From the NCBI GenBank assembly GCA_035048495.1, contig CM068542.1:42065109-42129108 (forward strand): a DNA stretch of 64,000 nucleotides. Direction: 5' to 3'. Positions 43,475-53,949 of the stretch are shown in pieces. The notes below the pieces were generated by a model. It searched no databases. It had not been told where the DNA came from and saw only the letters and a list, made by a program, of their open reading frames with translations. Origin of the DNA: Euptelea pleiosperma (taxonomy: Eukaryota; Streptophyta; Magnoliopsida; Ranunculales; Eupteleaceae). A program made the translations under genes and the position numbers. Numbering within the stretch: the first letter of the stretch is position 1; every line of letters starts with the position of its first letter.

Positions 43475-45101
43475 TCACGAGGAAGTTGAGTGAGAAGCTT
43501 GCAAAGTCCATCCATTTGGGACCATTAAAGGCATTTGGTTGTAGTAGACAACGCAGGGGCTTTCGTGGTTGTGCACACCCTCATACGTCGTTATCACGTA
43601 GCTTGAGTCTTCCCGGTCTCTTTCCACTCTCTTCTTCACATCGCACCCTCCACTTGAGCACCTATAGTAATTCCTGATTAACCCCAAAAATTAAGATCAA
43701 TTTTCCTCGAGATTTGCACACAGATCCAACGTCTGTCAAGTGGCACATGAGAATTTCTTTTTGTGGGACCCAATGAATGGTGTAATTTATTTTACAAATT
43801 TTAATTTTAATTTTTCATTTCGTATTCAAGGGTCGGGATCGGGGAACCCCCATTTTTGACACCCATTTTGTGAGGAGATCATCCTCACAAAAGTTCAAAT
43901 CATTCTGATATTCATAGACTGGATTAGAAGTTGAAGAATTATAGACCGTCGATTTTTACCGTGTAACTTGAAAATCACATTTGAGGGGTTAGGGGTTAGA
44001 AATTTCAAAATGGGCTGATTTTTTGTTGCGGTAATCAATATGGTGAGGAGATCATGCTCACCAAAAATCAGCCATTGATTCATCTTCTACGTGCGTACGC
44101 CAGAATGGGTGTAAATGGGGGTCCCCAGAGCCTGAGCCTGAGCCTGACCCCGTATTCAAAATTCAATGAAATAATTTGGTATAAAAGAAAGGAATTTCTC
44201 AGTAAATTGAGGAAAAAAAATTCGGGGCAACATGGAACACAACCCCAACAGAAAAAATCTAATTCCGGTTTACGGAAAAAAAGTATAAGTCCACAATCCA
44301 CATGACTAACACCATGGATCATGTGATGTGTGGTCTTGAAATCGTACTGACGTAAGCAAGCAAAAGAGTGTAGCATCTCTTACATCAGCACGATTCGAAC
44401 CTCGTAAATCGAGATCTTAGATGATATGTTTTCTAATCATGAACTTGAATAAAAGATCGATTAATAGTGCGGGATGTATCAAACATGTCGCCCATTCCTC
44501 ACCGTGATGATCGTTAAGATCCATGGGTGGAAATTCACTAGGAGGGATGGACGTGTTAGATAGTGTACATGCCGAAAGCTAGTTAATACGCTACATCGGG
44601 TTATGGCCTTTACCTAGGATTTGGGCTGTCCTTCACTGTCTTCTTCCCATACTTCCTCCATTTGAATCCATCATCCATGATTTCGAGCTCCGATTTCGTT
44701 CTAAACGCAATCCGAAACCCCAAATCCATCTTCATTTTCTTCACCTTACTTTTACATTTTCTACATATATATAAAACAAACATCAAAGTTAGTTGAAAAA
44801 CAAGATCATCAAAATCCAATTATGGTAAAATTGATTTGGTAGCTAATACTTGCATGTTGCTACTTCTAGGAGTGTCATCGCTGAATCCGAAGAAATCTTC
44901 GATTTTTTCTGGCGAAATTGGATTCGGCGAGTTACATCCGATATGTGTAGATGTGGAATCTTCCTCCGACCCATCTTCGAGTAACAGATAATCGGAAACT
45001 TTGAAGTCCGGTAGGTCCAGATGATCCATTAGATAAGTGTAATTAGGGATAGAGTTAGGGTTTTCAGGGAAGTCTCTCGCTAGGAAAATGGAGTCGGACA
45101 T
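43475..45101 (-). CDS. WRKY transcription factor, WRKYGKK type (WRKY50/51-like)
   Basis: Exon 1 (45101-44850) encodes [20 protein letters not shown] and an acidic region. Exon 2, ending at 44614, encodes [20 protein letters not shown] and [14 protein letters not shown]. Exon 3 (43673-43475) encodes [20 protein letters not shown] through HNH and a 26-residue tail. The heptad is WRKYGKK, not WRKYGQK, and the zinc finger is C-X4-C-X23-H-X-H. This places it in group IIc with AtWRKY50/51, nuclear regulators of salicylate/jasmonate defence. The intron at R|NYYR is the conserved WRKY intron. Exon 1 ends in phase 0 at CAA|GTATTA, but the obvious acceptor (atgtag, 44761) would run into TAA. An acceptor at taag|GTG (exon from 44744) keeps the frame and gives 193 residues. 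That boundary is uncertain. Confidence 0.88.
43826..44150. mobile_element. GGGTC...GACCC MITE in WRKY intron 2, exact 9-bp duplication
   Basis: Flanked by CGTATTCAA at 43817-43825 and 44151-44159. Starts GGGTCGGGATCGGGGAACCC and ends GAGCCTGAGCCTGACCC. Interior shares tcaaatcattctgatattca and gaccgtcgatttttaccgtg with the copies at 47694 and 63591. Confidence 0.92.
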
Positions 45102-45239
45102 GGTAGGTGGTCTGGGCAGAGAGGATAGGGGTGATTTCCGATTGCTAAGGTTTGATACTTCGGGGTGCTTGCATTTAATATTATCTTTCTCCAAGCCGCG
45201 CTTTCGTAGTGACCTTCGTTGAAGGTTCAACGTGCGTGC

Positions 45240-45295
45240 CACGTGTCCTTTTCATTATGCGGCACGTGTGATACCCTTGCGTCAGCAGGGTGACG
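45240..45295 (-). promoter_or_regulatory. Two G-boxes and a TGACG motif upstream of the WRKY gene
   Basis: CACGTG occurs at 45240-45245 and 45263-45268, and TGACG (an as-1/TGA-factor core) near 45291, about 140-190 bp upstream of the ATG at 45101. G-boxes bind bZIP and bHLH factors; TGACG binds TGA factors of the salicylate pathway. Function is inferred from motif and position only. Confidence 0.5.
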
Positions 45296-45391
45296 TTTAT
45301 TTTTTTGCTTTTTTTTCTGAGATTAGGACCAGGTTCAGAATTTGTCGTTATCTGTTGGATATTGGTGGAGCTTTTTGGAGTAATTAGTTTG

Positions 45392-45557
45392 GAGTAAAAC
45401 TTCTGTCACAATCGGATTGCAAATCACACATTAACAGCCAATGAGTTCTCAGCACGTACACCTCAAAGCAAAAGCACATGGTAAGTTGAAAAGTACCTAT
45501 GTACGTGCCGAGAACTCATTGGCTTGTGATTGTGTGATTTACAATTTCTTGTGAACG
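45392..45557. mobile_element. GAGTAAAAC MITE, second copy, right end degraded
   Basis: Left gagtaaaacttctgtcacaa, inner ccaatgagttctcagcacgt and the inverted cgtgccgagaactcattggc; the right end stops at atttcttgtg. Confidence 0.75.
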
Positions 45558-45639
45558 AGGCAGTATATGGTACGTCGTAGTGCAGTGACATTTGTTACAC
45601 CCTCATTAGAGAGATTGTTTTTATCCTGCCACATTTTGA

Positions 45640-45795
45640 TCCATGGCGTTCTGGTACTTATAGTTATAGTTAAGTGCCACTGCCACCTATCCTGGCCCCT
45701 TAACTGTAGTTGCCTTTTCTCCGCTGTTAAGGGTAACTACAGTAAGGCAACCTTAACCCCAGAACGTGGCACTTACTCACTAGAGTTCTACGTGA
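45640..45795. repeat. Imperfect inverted repeat
   Basis: Left gcgttctgg...cttaactgtagttgcc pairs with right taactacagtaaggcaacct and ccagaacgtggcac. Family unknown. Confidence 0.5.
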
Positions 45796-46266
45796 CTATA
45801 GCACGACAATTGGATTGTTATTTCTGACCCTCCAATCAAACGCTGGAGAAAAGTTCACTTTTTTGGATGGTTAAGATCGTTCCATTAGGTCAATTTTCAG
45901 TTTAGGAGATCTAATAGTGGTCCTTGATTAGATGGCTCACAGTTGCTTGATTTGCCACGTGGATTGCGGACTTGTAGGAACCATGAAATAGTGCCTCACT
46001 ATGCAATAATACCTTTTTTTGAGTATTTATTTATGAGAGCTGATATAATGCTACGCCTCCTACAATATATTGCCTATGTCATATATAGCTCATTGGGCTA
46101 CCATTTGATTGAATTAAATTAGGCCTAGGAGGTCTCGTGTTTCTCATACTTCCAGCTGTGCCTTGGAGGTCGGTGCATTTGGATTGTAACGTTAGCTCGA
46201 TCGGGGTGTGTACCGTTAATGCCCGAAAACGCAAATAGAGCTATATTTCTTTGTGACTGATGAAGT
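45796..46266. other. Intergenic stretch, no gene seen
   Basis: No domain-bearing ORF and no clear repeat boundary was found. Confidence 0.35.
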
Positions 46267-46499
46267 GACGGTTTAAGATACAGCCGTTGTAACGAAAATA
46301 ATGGCCGTTATAATAGTAACGCCTCAACCCATTCATGTTATCTCGAAAATAATGCACAAAACCAAAAAACGGGCTTAAAGTTCCAACATCCATGACAACG
46401 GGAATAACAGTCATTACTTTTTAAGAAAAAGAAGTAACTGTGGTAACGGTAACGATAAAGTGACCATTATAACATTATAACGGACTATTTAAAACCTTG
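46267..46499. mobile_element. hAT-like MITE, degenerate copy (TTATAACGG subtype)
   Basis: Starts gacggtttaagatacagccg and ends ctatttaaaaccttg; filled with gttataac/aacgg motifs. No target duplication remains. Confidence 0.6.
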
Positions 46500-47240
46500 A
46501 CGGAGCCTAAATCTATTTTACCATCGTGTGTAAAGAGGGTTAAGCATATTGACTCTCACACTCCTTTGCGATATGAGCGGACTTTAATTTTGGTCGTAAT
46601 TTATAAAAGAATGTATTTAAAACTAATTAAAAAAACGGGGTGGTTGAACAAGGTCTCCTTACCATATCCCCCTTCCGTTCTTTAAATAGGATTAAATTTT
46701 TCACATTTTATTTGAGTTTTTTTTTTTTTTTAATTTTTGGGCTAACTGATAATTCATGTATAATTCCCCAATTATTTGAAAATAAAAATTATATTTGAAC
46801 TTTTCTAGTAATTTAAAAAGTAATTTAAAAAACTCATCAATATTTTAAATCATAAATGTTTTAAAGAATTCTACACACAAAATGAACAATATTGCTCGTA
46901 TTGCACCTCAACGACGAGGCTACATGATTTAAAATGGACACGAACAATTATAATTTCGTGATATTACGAGGAAAATCATCGAATGGCTGAAAATTATCTT
47001 TAAAGTAAATAATCAACAAGATTGCTACATGAATGGTAGATGGGGGAAGAAGTGTGTATTTTTGTACCGTAACACGATATGTAGAACGACAGTACCATTT
47101 GACGAATATTTGCCGTTGACATTTTGCATGTCGTCGAGGAAAAGAACAAGATAATATTCCAAGGAAAAATATCGAATGGCCTCACCGATGCAGTAAGGGT
47201 GGGGCCCAAGCCAAACACCATGGTGTGAGCTCACTTAGCT
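46500..47240. other. AT-rich intergenic DNA, no gene seen
   Basis: Short ORFs without domains; a poly(T) run at 46718-46731. Confidence 0.35.
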
Positions 47241-47249
47241 TTTTTTTAA

Positions 47250-47648
47250 GGGTCGGGCTCCGTTGACAGGTGAAAAAATGACAGGATTCTGTACAGGGAC
47301 ACTATATAAGCCACGTGGCATACTCTTAGAGGAATCTGACCGTATGGATGTTTGTCCAATCCCATGGAGAACTTATAAACCAAAAATCAGCCTTATTAGT
47401 TATTTATAGGCGTTGGATCTTTGTACTTCAAATACTGCTCAAATTCCCACAGTTGAGATCAGCCCATGAAAATACGTCCAAACCAAAGCCAATAAATCAC
47501 TAATCAGACTGATTTGTGGTTTGTAGGTCCACCATGGGATTGGACAAACATCCATACAGTCATATTCCTCTAAGAATGTGCCACGTGGCTTGTATTGTGT
47601 TCCTGTACAGAATCCCGTCATTTTTCACCTGTCAGCAGAGCCCGACCC
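47250..47648. mobile_element. G-box foldback MITE with GGGTCGGG termini
   Basis: 399 bp. Starts GGGTCGGGCTCCGTTGACAG and ends CTGTCAGCAGAGCCCGACCC. Flanks tttttttaa (47241-47249) and ttttttaaa (47649-47657). Arms carry aagccacgtggcatactctt and gtgccacgtggcttgtattg, both G-boxes intact. Confidence 0.85.
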
Positions 47649-47693
47649 TTTTTTAAATTAGGTAAGTTATCTTCTAGCATAGCTTTTTAAAAA

Positions 47694-48064
47694 GGGTCAG
47701 GTTCCAGTGACCCCCATTTTTGACACCTATTTTGGTGTACCCACATAGAAGATCAATCAATTAATGGCTGATTTTCGGTGAGGATGATCCCTCTGGTGAG
47801 CAGATCATCCTCACAAAAAATTTTCAAATCATTCTGATATTCATAGACTGGTTTAGAAGTTGAAGAATTATGGACCGTCGATTTTTACCGTGTAACTTGA
47901 AAACCACATTTGACGGGGTTAGAAATATTAGAATGGGCTGATTTTTTTGTTGGGGTGATCTCCTCAACATAAATATTATCCTCACAAAAAATCAGCCATT
48001 GATTCATCTTCTATAGGGTACGCCAAAATGGGTGTCAAAAATGGTGGTCACTGGAACCCGACTC
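47694..48064. mobile_element. GGGTC...GACTC MITE with exact 9-bp duplication
   Basis: Flanked by TTTTAAAAA at 47685-47693 and 48065-48073. Starts GGGTCAGGTTCCAGTGACCC and ends GGTCACTGGAACCCGACTC. It stands only 45 bp from the preceding element. Confidence 0.92.
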
Positions 48065-48073
48065 TTTTAAAAA

Positions 48074-49140
48074 TCAAATGTCAAATGGAGCGAGCGAGGT
48101 AGGTTGAGAAACAAAACTATGGAATGGATTTGTGGGATAGGGAGAGAGATAAGAAGGTGCAAGGAAATGTCGTCTCCACTTATAGAAGATTGACTCAATC
48201 AAATATGTGGGATAGGGAGGAAGTTTCCCTAACCCTAAGAAGACAAATTTGTCAACTTTTAAGCTAATTGAAATATTGAATTCAACCCTTTTGAGTCAGT
48301 ATTATCATCAGACAAGTATTTTGTTTGTTCAGATAAGGGATGAAATTGCTCCAATGAGGACAAAGTTAGGCATGAACTTTGCGTGAATATGGGGGTGTGA
48401 GGAAGCATATGTTCTTGGCCTTCTTACATGGATGAGTAGCGCTAGCAACACGTGCTATCTCACGCACCCATTTTATTGGGTCGTGTCGACATCGGTGGGA
48501 GCGTTTTGGTATTGATTTAAATTACGAAAACACCCTTAAGCATCGGCGTGGTCCGGCTGAGTCAAAAGATACCTTTACGTCCTACAACACCAAAATTGTT
48601 CAAGAACTTTGTGAACTGGTCCCCTTGGATGGAATCAAAATTTAAATTAGTCCACTTGGATGGAATCTAATTTGGTGTCAATTAGGGGAAGCGAGCACAA
48701 GTTTGAGGCTAGGCAAAGTGGCTTCCTCAAAAGAAGCACGAGAGTCATGCCTTTAGTTAGTAGCGAGTAGTCTTTTAGCAAGTTGTCCCGTTAGGCTTAT
48801 GTAAAGGGGAGTCGTTTTTGGGGAAGTCGTCTGTAAGGGATAAGTGTTTGGGGAAGTAGTTCCTCCGACTATTGTTGTGGACCCTTTCTGACTGTTTGAA
48901 TAAAGATTTCCCTTAGTCATCCGAAGGAGCAAGTTAAGTAACTATAGAATTGCGTAGACTTGCTTGACTGGACTAGCTGGACTGAGCGGATTTACCCCCA
49001 GTTGCTTAGTATGCCCCTCTATTTACCCTCATTTCCCTGCTGCTTGGGTATCCCCGTAGAAATTAAGGTACTAACTCAAAACAAACCGAAAACAACTGCT
49101 TACTGCTTTAAATAGCTTACTTAGGCATTACCATTTTTTC
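48074..49140. other. Unassigned stretch, no gene seen
   Basis: The string gtgggatagggag occurs twice (about 48131 and 48207). Around 48600-48700 ccacttggatggaatc/ccccttggatggaatc is repeated. No recognisable protein. Confidence 0.35.
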
Positions 49141-49144
49141 TATT

Positions 49145-49372
49145 ATAACGTATTGTAATGCATAGAGACAAAAAGCGGAGAATAACGGCACCAAAATTCA
49201 AATTTTGAATTTCAAATTTTCAATAAACTTTATAACGAAAAATAATGGAAATAACTGGCATTATTTTAACATTTTTTTCCAGAAAATAGTGGTCGTTATT
49301 TTTGTTATAACGGAAAAATAACGGCCGTTATAAAAAAATAAAAAATAAATAACCGCCATCTTTTAAACCACG
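49145..49372. mobile_element. hAT-like MITE, degenerate copy
   Basis: Contains accaaaattcaaattttgaa, many aacgg/gttataacgg motifs and ends catcttttaaaccacg. The left end is eroded. Confidence 0.6.
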
Positions 49373-50098
49373 AGCTCATCATCCATATTAGAAAGCAAGA
49401 AAATACAGAGCATTAGTTGGAGAGGAAGCTTGGCTCAGAAAAATGGCTCTAGCAGTTTGTCTGCGTTACAGTTTGGCAGTCAAACTAGCATGTATTAGTA
49501 ATGAGGTTATTCCTTATCATCAAGATTAAATTAAGCGGCTAATGGCGTGTCATAGGCTTCCCATTAATTTGAACTCGTCCAAAGATTCTAGAGAGAGAGA
49601 GAGAGAAAGGCATGCCCTTCACATTTTTATAGTGGGGAGTTTCTGGTCCTTATCTTGTGGTCCCTTGAAGATCGCAGATGATTGACTCGTATCTCCAAAC
49701 AATAGTCTACAATGTCCTCATACCACGTATGGGCCAGCTGTGTTGTCATCTAGTCTTCCCCTATCAGAGCCTCGGCTTTATTTGTTAATGGCTTGATGTA
49801 GTTGCTAATTGGTTGACTTGGACTATTTGATGAACTTCTTAGCTTATTGAGCAAGTTTTTGGTTTTTCTTTTAGAATTTAGAGTCTGCGTGGCCAAGTCA
49901 AGTCTTCTAGCTGTGCCATTTTTAATTTAATTGTTGTGGTTGATGCAATTTGATTCTGACCCTTGTGTTAACTGTTGACCGAAAGTATTCAAGAGCTTTC
50001 ACTGTGTGTTGCTCATTTATTTTGTGTCCCCACCATCCGACGTGGACAGATAATCACACAATTTAATAAGGTACTACTGGGTTGTTGTGTGAGTCTCG
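49373..50098. other. Intergenic DNA, no gene seen
   Basis: Contains a short GA run near 49590. No ORF with a domain. Confidence 0.35.
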
Positions 50099-50276
50099 GA
50101 GTAAAACTTCTATCACAAGAAATTGTAAATCACACAATCACAAGCCAATGAGTTCTCGGCACGTACACAAGTGCTTTTGCAACGTACCATGTGTTTTTTC
50201 TTTGAGGTGTATGTGCCAAGAACTCATTGGCTGTGATTGTGTGATTTGTAATCCCATTGTGACAGAAGTTTCACTC
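50099..50276. mobile_element. GAGTAAAAC MITE, third copy
   Basis: 178 bp, nearly the same as the copy at 30327: gagtaaaacttctatcacaa at the left, gtgacagaagtttcactc at the right. Flanks tgagtctcg and tgtctcgta share TCTCG but are not a clean duplication. Confidence 0.83.
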
Positions 50277-50335
50277 TGTCTCGTAGGGAAAGACTAGTCT
50301 GCATACAAAATCTACAGCATTTAATAAAGAGTCGT

Positions 50336-50714
50336 GATGTAACAAGGTGTACCTGAGATCTTTTCAAATGCGGAAGCGCGTTTTTGTTAGTCGCCGCTGC
50401 CATCTGGACCCACTGACTGCATGGATGTTTAGCCCACCCCTTAGTAGACATTATGTTCAAAAATCAACTTGTTTAATGATTTTTAGACGTTGGTTTTAGC
50501 ACTCAAAACAATGGTTGAATTCAACGGCTATAAGCACGCCTTAAAAATTACTAAAATGTAATGGTTAGAGATTACCAATCAGGGTGATTTTTGGTGTGTA
50601 CATCCAGCAAGGGTGGGATAAACATCCATTCGGTCAGTGAGGTCAGACGACATCTGTGAGTAACAAAAATTGTGCTCCGCATTTGAAAAAGTTTCAGCCA
50701 TACCTTGTTACATC
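50336..50714. mobile_element. Foldback MITE, GATGTAACAAGG family, copy 2
   Basis: Ends GATGTAACAAGGTGTACCTG and CAGCCATACCTTGTTACATC. It shares gagatcttttca and cggaagcg with the copy at 27476. Confidence 0.78.
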
Positions 50715-50754
50715 TTTTTCCTAATGGAATTTCAAAAAATTAGGATTTTATGAG

Positions 50755-51217
50755 GGCCTGTTTGGTACGTGAGAAAAGTTCCAACTGGCAAATAATTAGC
50801 TAGACAAATATTATCTTGACTAAATATTTGTGCATATCAATATTTTAGCAATGTTGGTACGTGTATTAGCTAGCTTACTTCATTTTCTTTCAATTTGTGT
50901 GGGTCCCACATATCAAAATAAGTCAAATATGGGTTACGTGAGTGTGAGACCCGTGTATTAGGTCACAGGATCCAAACTGTTTCATTTTTATTGAAAATAA
51001 CTATTTCGCCCGAGAAAATAAAATTTTCCCACCAAAGCTTATTTGGTGTAAAAATATTTACTCACGGGGGAGTTGATCACATATTTTCCTGCCGCGGCGG
51101 GCAAATTTGTGGGCCCGACTAAATCTTTGTGCGGGCAGATGCGTGCCAAACACATCCGAGTGAATATTAGTGCACTCAAATATTTTATTCCCGCCACGGT
51201 GGCTTACCAAACAGGCC
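50755..51217. mobile_element. GGCCTGTTTGG-type foldback MITE, copy 2
   Basis: Starts GGCCTGTTTGGTACGTGAGA and ends GTGGCTTACCAAACAGGCC. The interior matches the element at 28189 in inverted orientation (tttcaatttgtgtgggtccc; ccgcggcggg). Confidence 0.78.
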
Positions 51218-51612
51218 ATCAAATTTCGGTCTACGTCGAAAACGAAATTTAAACCCATGCTTGCAAGGCAGCGGGCCGTAGTTGGATTTGTTGGGCTTTC
51301 TAACAATATCAACTTTAGGCTACTTTAGGCCCATGAAAACTCACTTTAGCCCAAACCCACAGTAATAAGTCCCTAATATATTTTTAGAAGAAAAGATGAG
51401 ACCGGGGAGGTCGCACACTAATCCTTTGGGAATTGGGACCATAATTTTTAAAAAGAGCCTCGCTGCCGCTGTGGCGCGTTTATTTGTTTGGTCGATGAAG
51501 GGCATGCCTCATATGGTTTGGTGCGTGAAATGAAATAAGCGAGAGTGGGAGCCTCGTATCAGAAGAGGAAGAAAGAAGCGAAGATTTTCAAATTCTTTCC
51601 ATATTTGTCGCC
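51218..51612 (+). promoter_or_regulatory. Promoter and 5' UTR of the Rab7 gene
   Basis: The MITE at 50755-51217 ends about 395 bp upstream of the start codon. A GA-rich leader (gcgagagtgggag..., 51540-51600) precedes the ATG. No TATA box is evident. Confidence 0.4.
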
Positions 51613-53895
51613 ATGATGTCTTTACGAAGCCGTACCTTGCTTAAGGTCATTGTTCTCGGCGACAGTGGGTACGTACGATTTCAGATTCTCTCTCTTTTCA
51701 TTTACAGTTCCCTAGTATTTCGCTCCGGATTTCTAGGGTTAGCAGACATCTTCTCTTGAATTTCGCTCGATTGATTTGCTTCTCAAGCGTTTTTCTTATT
51801 TTTCTCCCCCTTTTTTGTGAATTTCAGGGTGGGAAAGACGTCTTTGATGAATCAGTATCCCTAAGTAAACGATTGGATCTGTGAGATACGTTGTTCTTCG
51901 ATTGAATTGCTTAAATATGGTGTTCTTCGATTGAATTGCTTAAATACTTTTTGTGTGGAATTTTATGATCAACTGACTGTTCTTGAGTAACTGATGCTTT
52001 TTCTTTTTTGAATTTTTTATTTGGCATAAAATTTTCAGTTCATGATGATTTTTTTTTTTTTGCTGAATTTGAACTGCTGTTATTCCATTTATTTAAGTAA
52101 TTCTTATTTAAAAATATTTATTTGTTGTTTTTCTTTTAAATTATGACACAAGTATTGTTGAATTTTATTGAGGTTTCAGTGCTGCATTATTCTTGATCCT
52201 ATGATTCCTATCAGTTTTTGAGAAAGATTATTCTGTTGCATACTTGCATGAGATTATATTGTGTGTTAGGGTTTCAGCCCTGGGAAATATAACGGTTTAA
52301 AGAGTACTTGCATTTAAAAAAAGTAAAATAAAGTTTAGCTACATGCATTGTATAGGTTTATGGTGGAACACATGTTGGAAACGCAAATTCGAGTTAGTGC
52401 TTTGTGTTTTTGAAACCAATAATATCCTTCTTTTTTGTTTCACAATGTGGACCATCACTGATGTAGCCTAGATATGTACATAAGAAGTTCACTCAACAGT
52501 ACAAAGCTACAATTGGCGCTGATTTTGTCACAAAGGAACTTCAGATTGATGACAGATTAGTAACTCTGCAAGTGGGTTCTTAGTTCTCTAAGAGTATTTA
52601 TTTTTTTTATTTAAAGATTTTATTTGTTTAGGAACCTTCTTAATGAGTCTTCTTTTACTGAACCAATGTATGTGTGAATTAATACTTGATAGATTTGGGA
52701 CACAGCAGGACAGGAAAGATTTCAAAGTCTTGGTGTTGCATTCTATAGAGGGGCAGATTGTTGTGTTCTAGTCTATGACGTTAATGTACTAAAATCGTTT
52801 GATACTCTTGACAATTGGCACGAGGAGTTTCTCAAGCAGGTGCGTGATACCTTTCCTTGCTTCCTACATTTTGTACCTCTTACCGCTTCTTGAGTTATTT
52901 GAATGTGATACTTTAAGGCAAGTGTATATCACACACACACAAATATAAATAAATAAAAGAAGTCTTTATGTATGTTTCTCCGTGTGGAAATTTAATAAAT
53001 GTCCTAAGGAAAATAATTTGAGGAAGAAGAAAACCATCTTGTGAAGTTTATAATGAATAACTTAGTCAGCTAACAAGACATTTGATATGTTTGTCTATGG
53101 TGAAAGCGGAAACATGTACACTAACTTTCTATACTAATTCAACGTTATTTAATCAGATTATTTTATTTTAATTTTATAATCATGCTTGTAGTTTTTCATC
53201 TCTAAGCGATTAGGAACAGGATTTGTGCAGTTGACCCATATAGTTGGGACTTGGGATAAGACATTTGATGGTGATGACTGGCTGACACATCTCTCGATGG
53301 TGTATATTTTGGATTCTATATGTTCGCTATTTCTTCCATTCATTTCTTTTATTTATTTATTTTTGGGGAACATATATATAAAGTTTGCACATGCATAACC
53401 CATCAAAAGAAAAATGCTTGACTCATGCTATATGGTTCTTTCTTCAGCACTTTTTGTAAGTAGATTTAGAAATTAAGGTTGACCACGAATTCTTTTGTTT
53501 TTTTCCCTATACCTATTGATATTGCATCTTATAACTCACCGTTCCTTCCGACAAAATCTGATTCTGTCCCAAAGGTAGCTATTAAACCTCTTGAGCGCGC
53601 TAATGCGCTCTTGGAGCTGCAATGTCTCATTATAGAGAGAGAGGCTGCGTCTCGACCCTTCTTCCTGCTTGCGCCCGGGATCAACGTCGGGAACTTGGAT
53701 TTCCGCCAGTTGAGGAGCGGGTGTGGGGTCTATCTTTAGATTTTTTGTCTGTCCATCTGTGGCTATAGTAGTCGGGTCTAGCTATATAACTTCTTGTTTG
53801 GTATGTGTCAATGTAACACAGGGGTATTTCTGTACTTAGTATATATAATAATTGTGAGGGTCGACTAGTATAAGTTAAACACACTAGTTCGACTT

Positions 53896-53949
<54 letters not shown>

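Noticed and set aside
44380..44440. tRNA-like B-box (ggttcgaatcg, minus strand)
   Set aside because: No A-box or cloverleaf can be built around it; not a tRNA and not convincingly a SINE.
51855..51870. Apparent CCCTAA insertion with an in-frame stop in the Rab7 P-loop exon
   Set aside because: The stop lies in the intron: exon 2 ends at AATCA|GTATCC and the Gln codon is completed by the A at 52472, giving MNQYVHKKF in frame.
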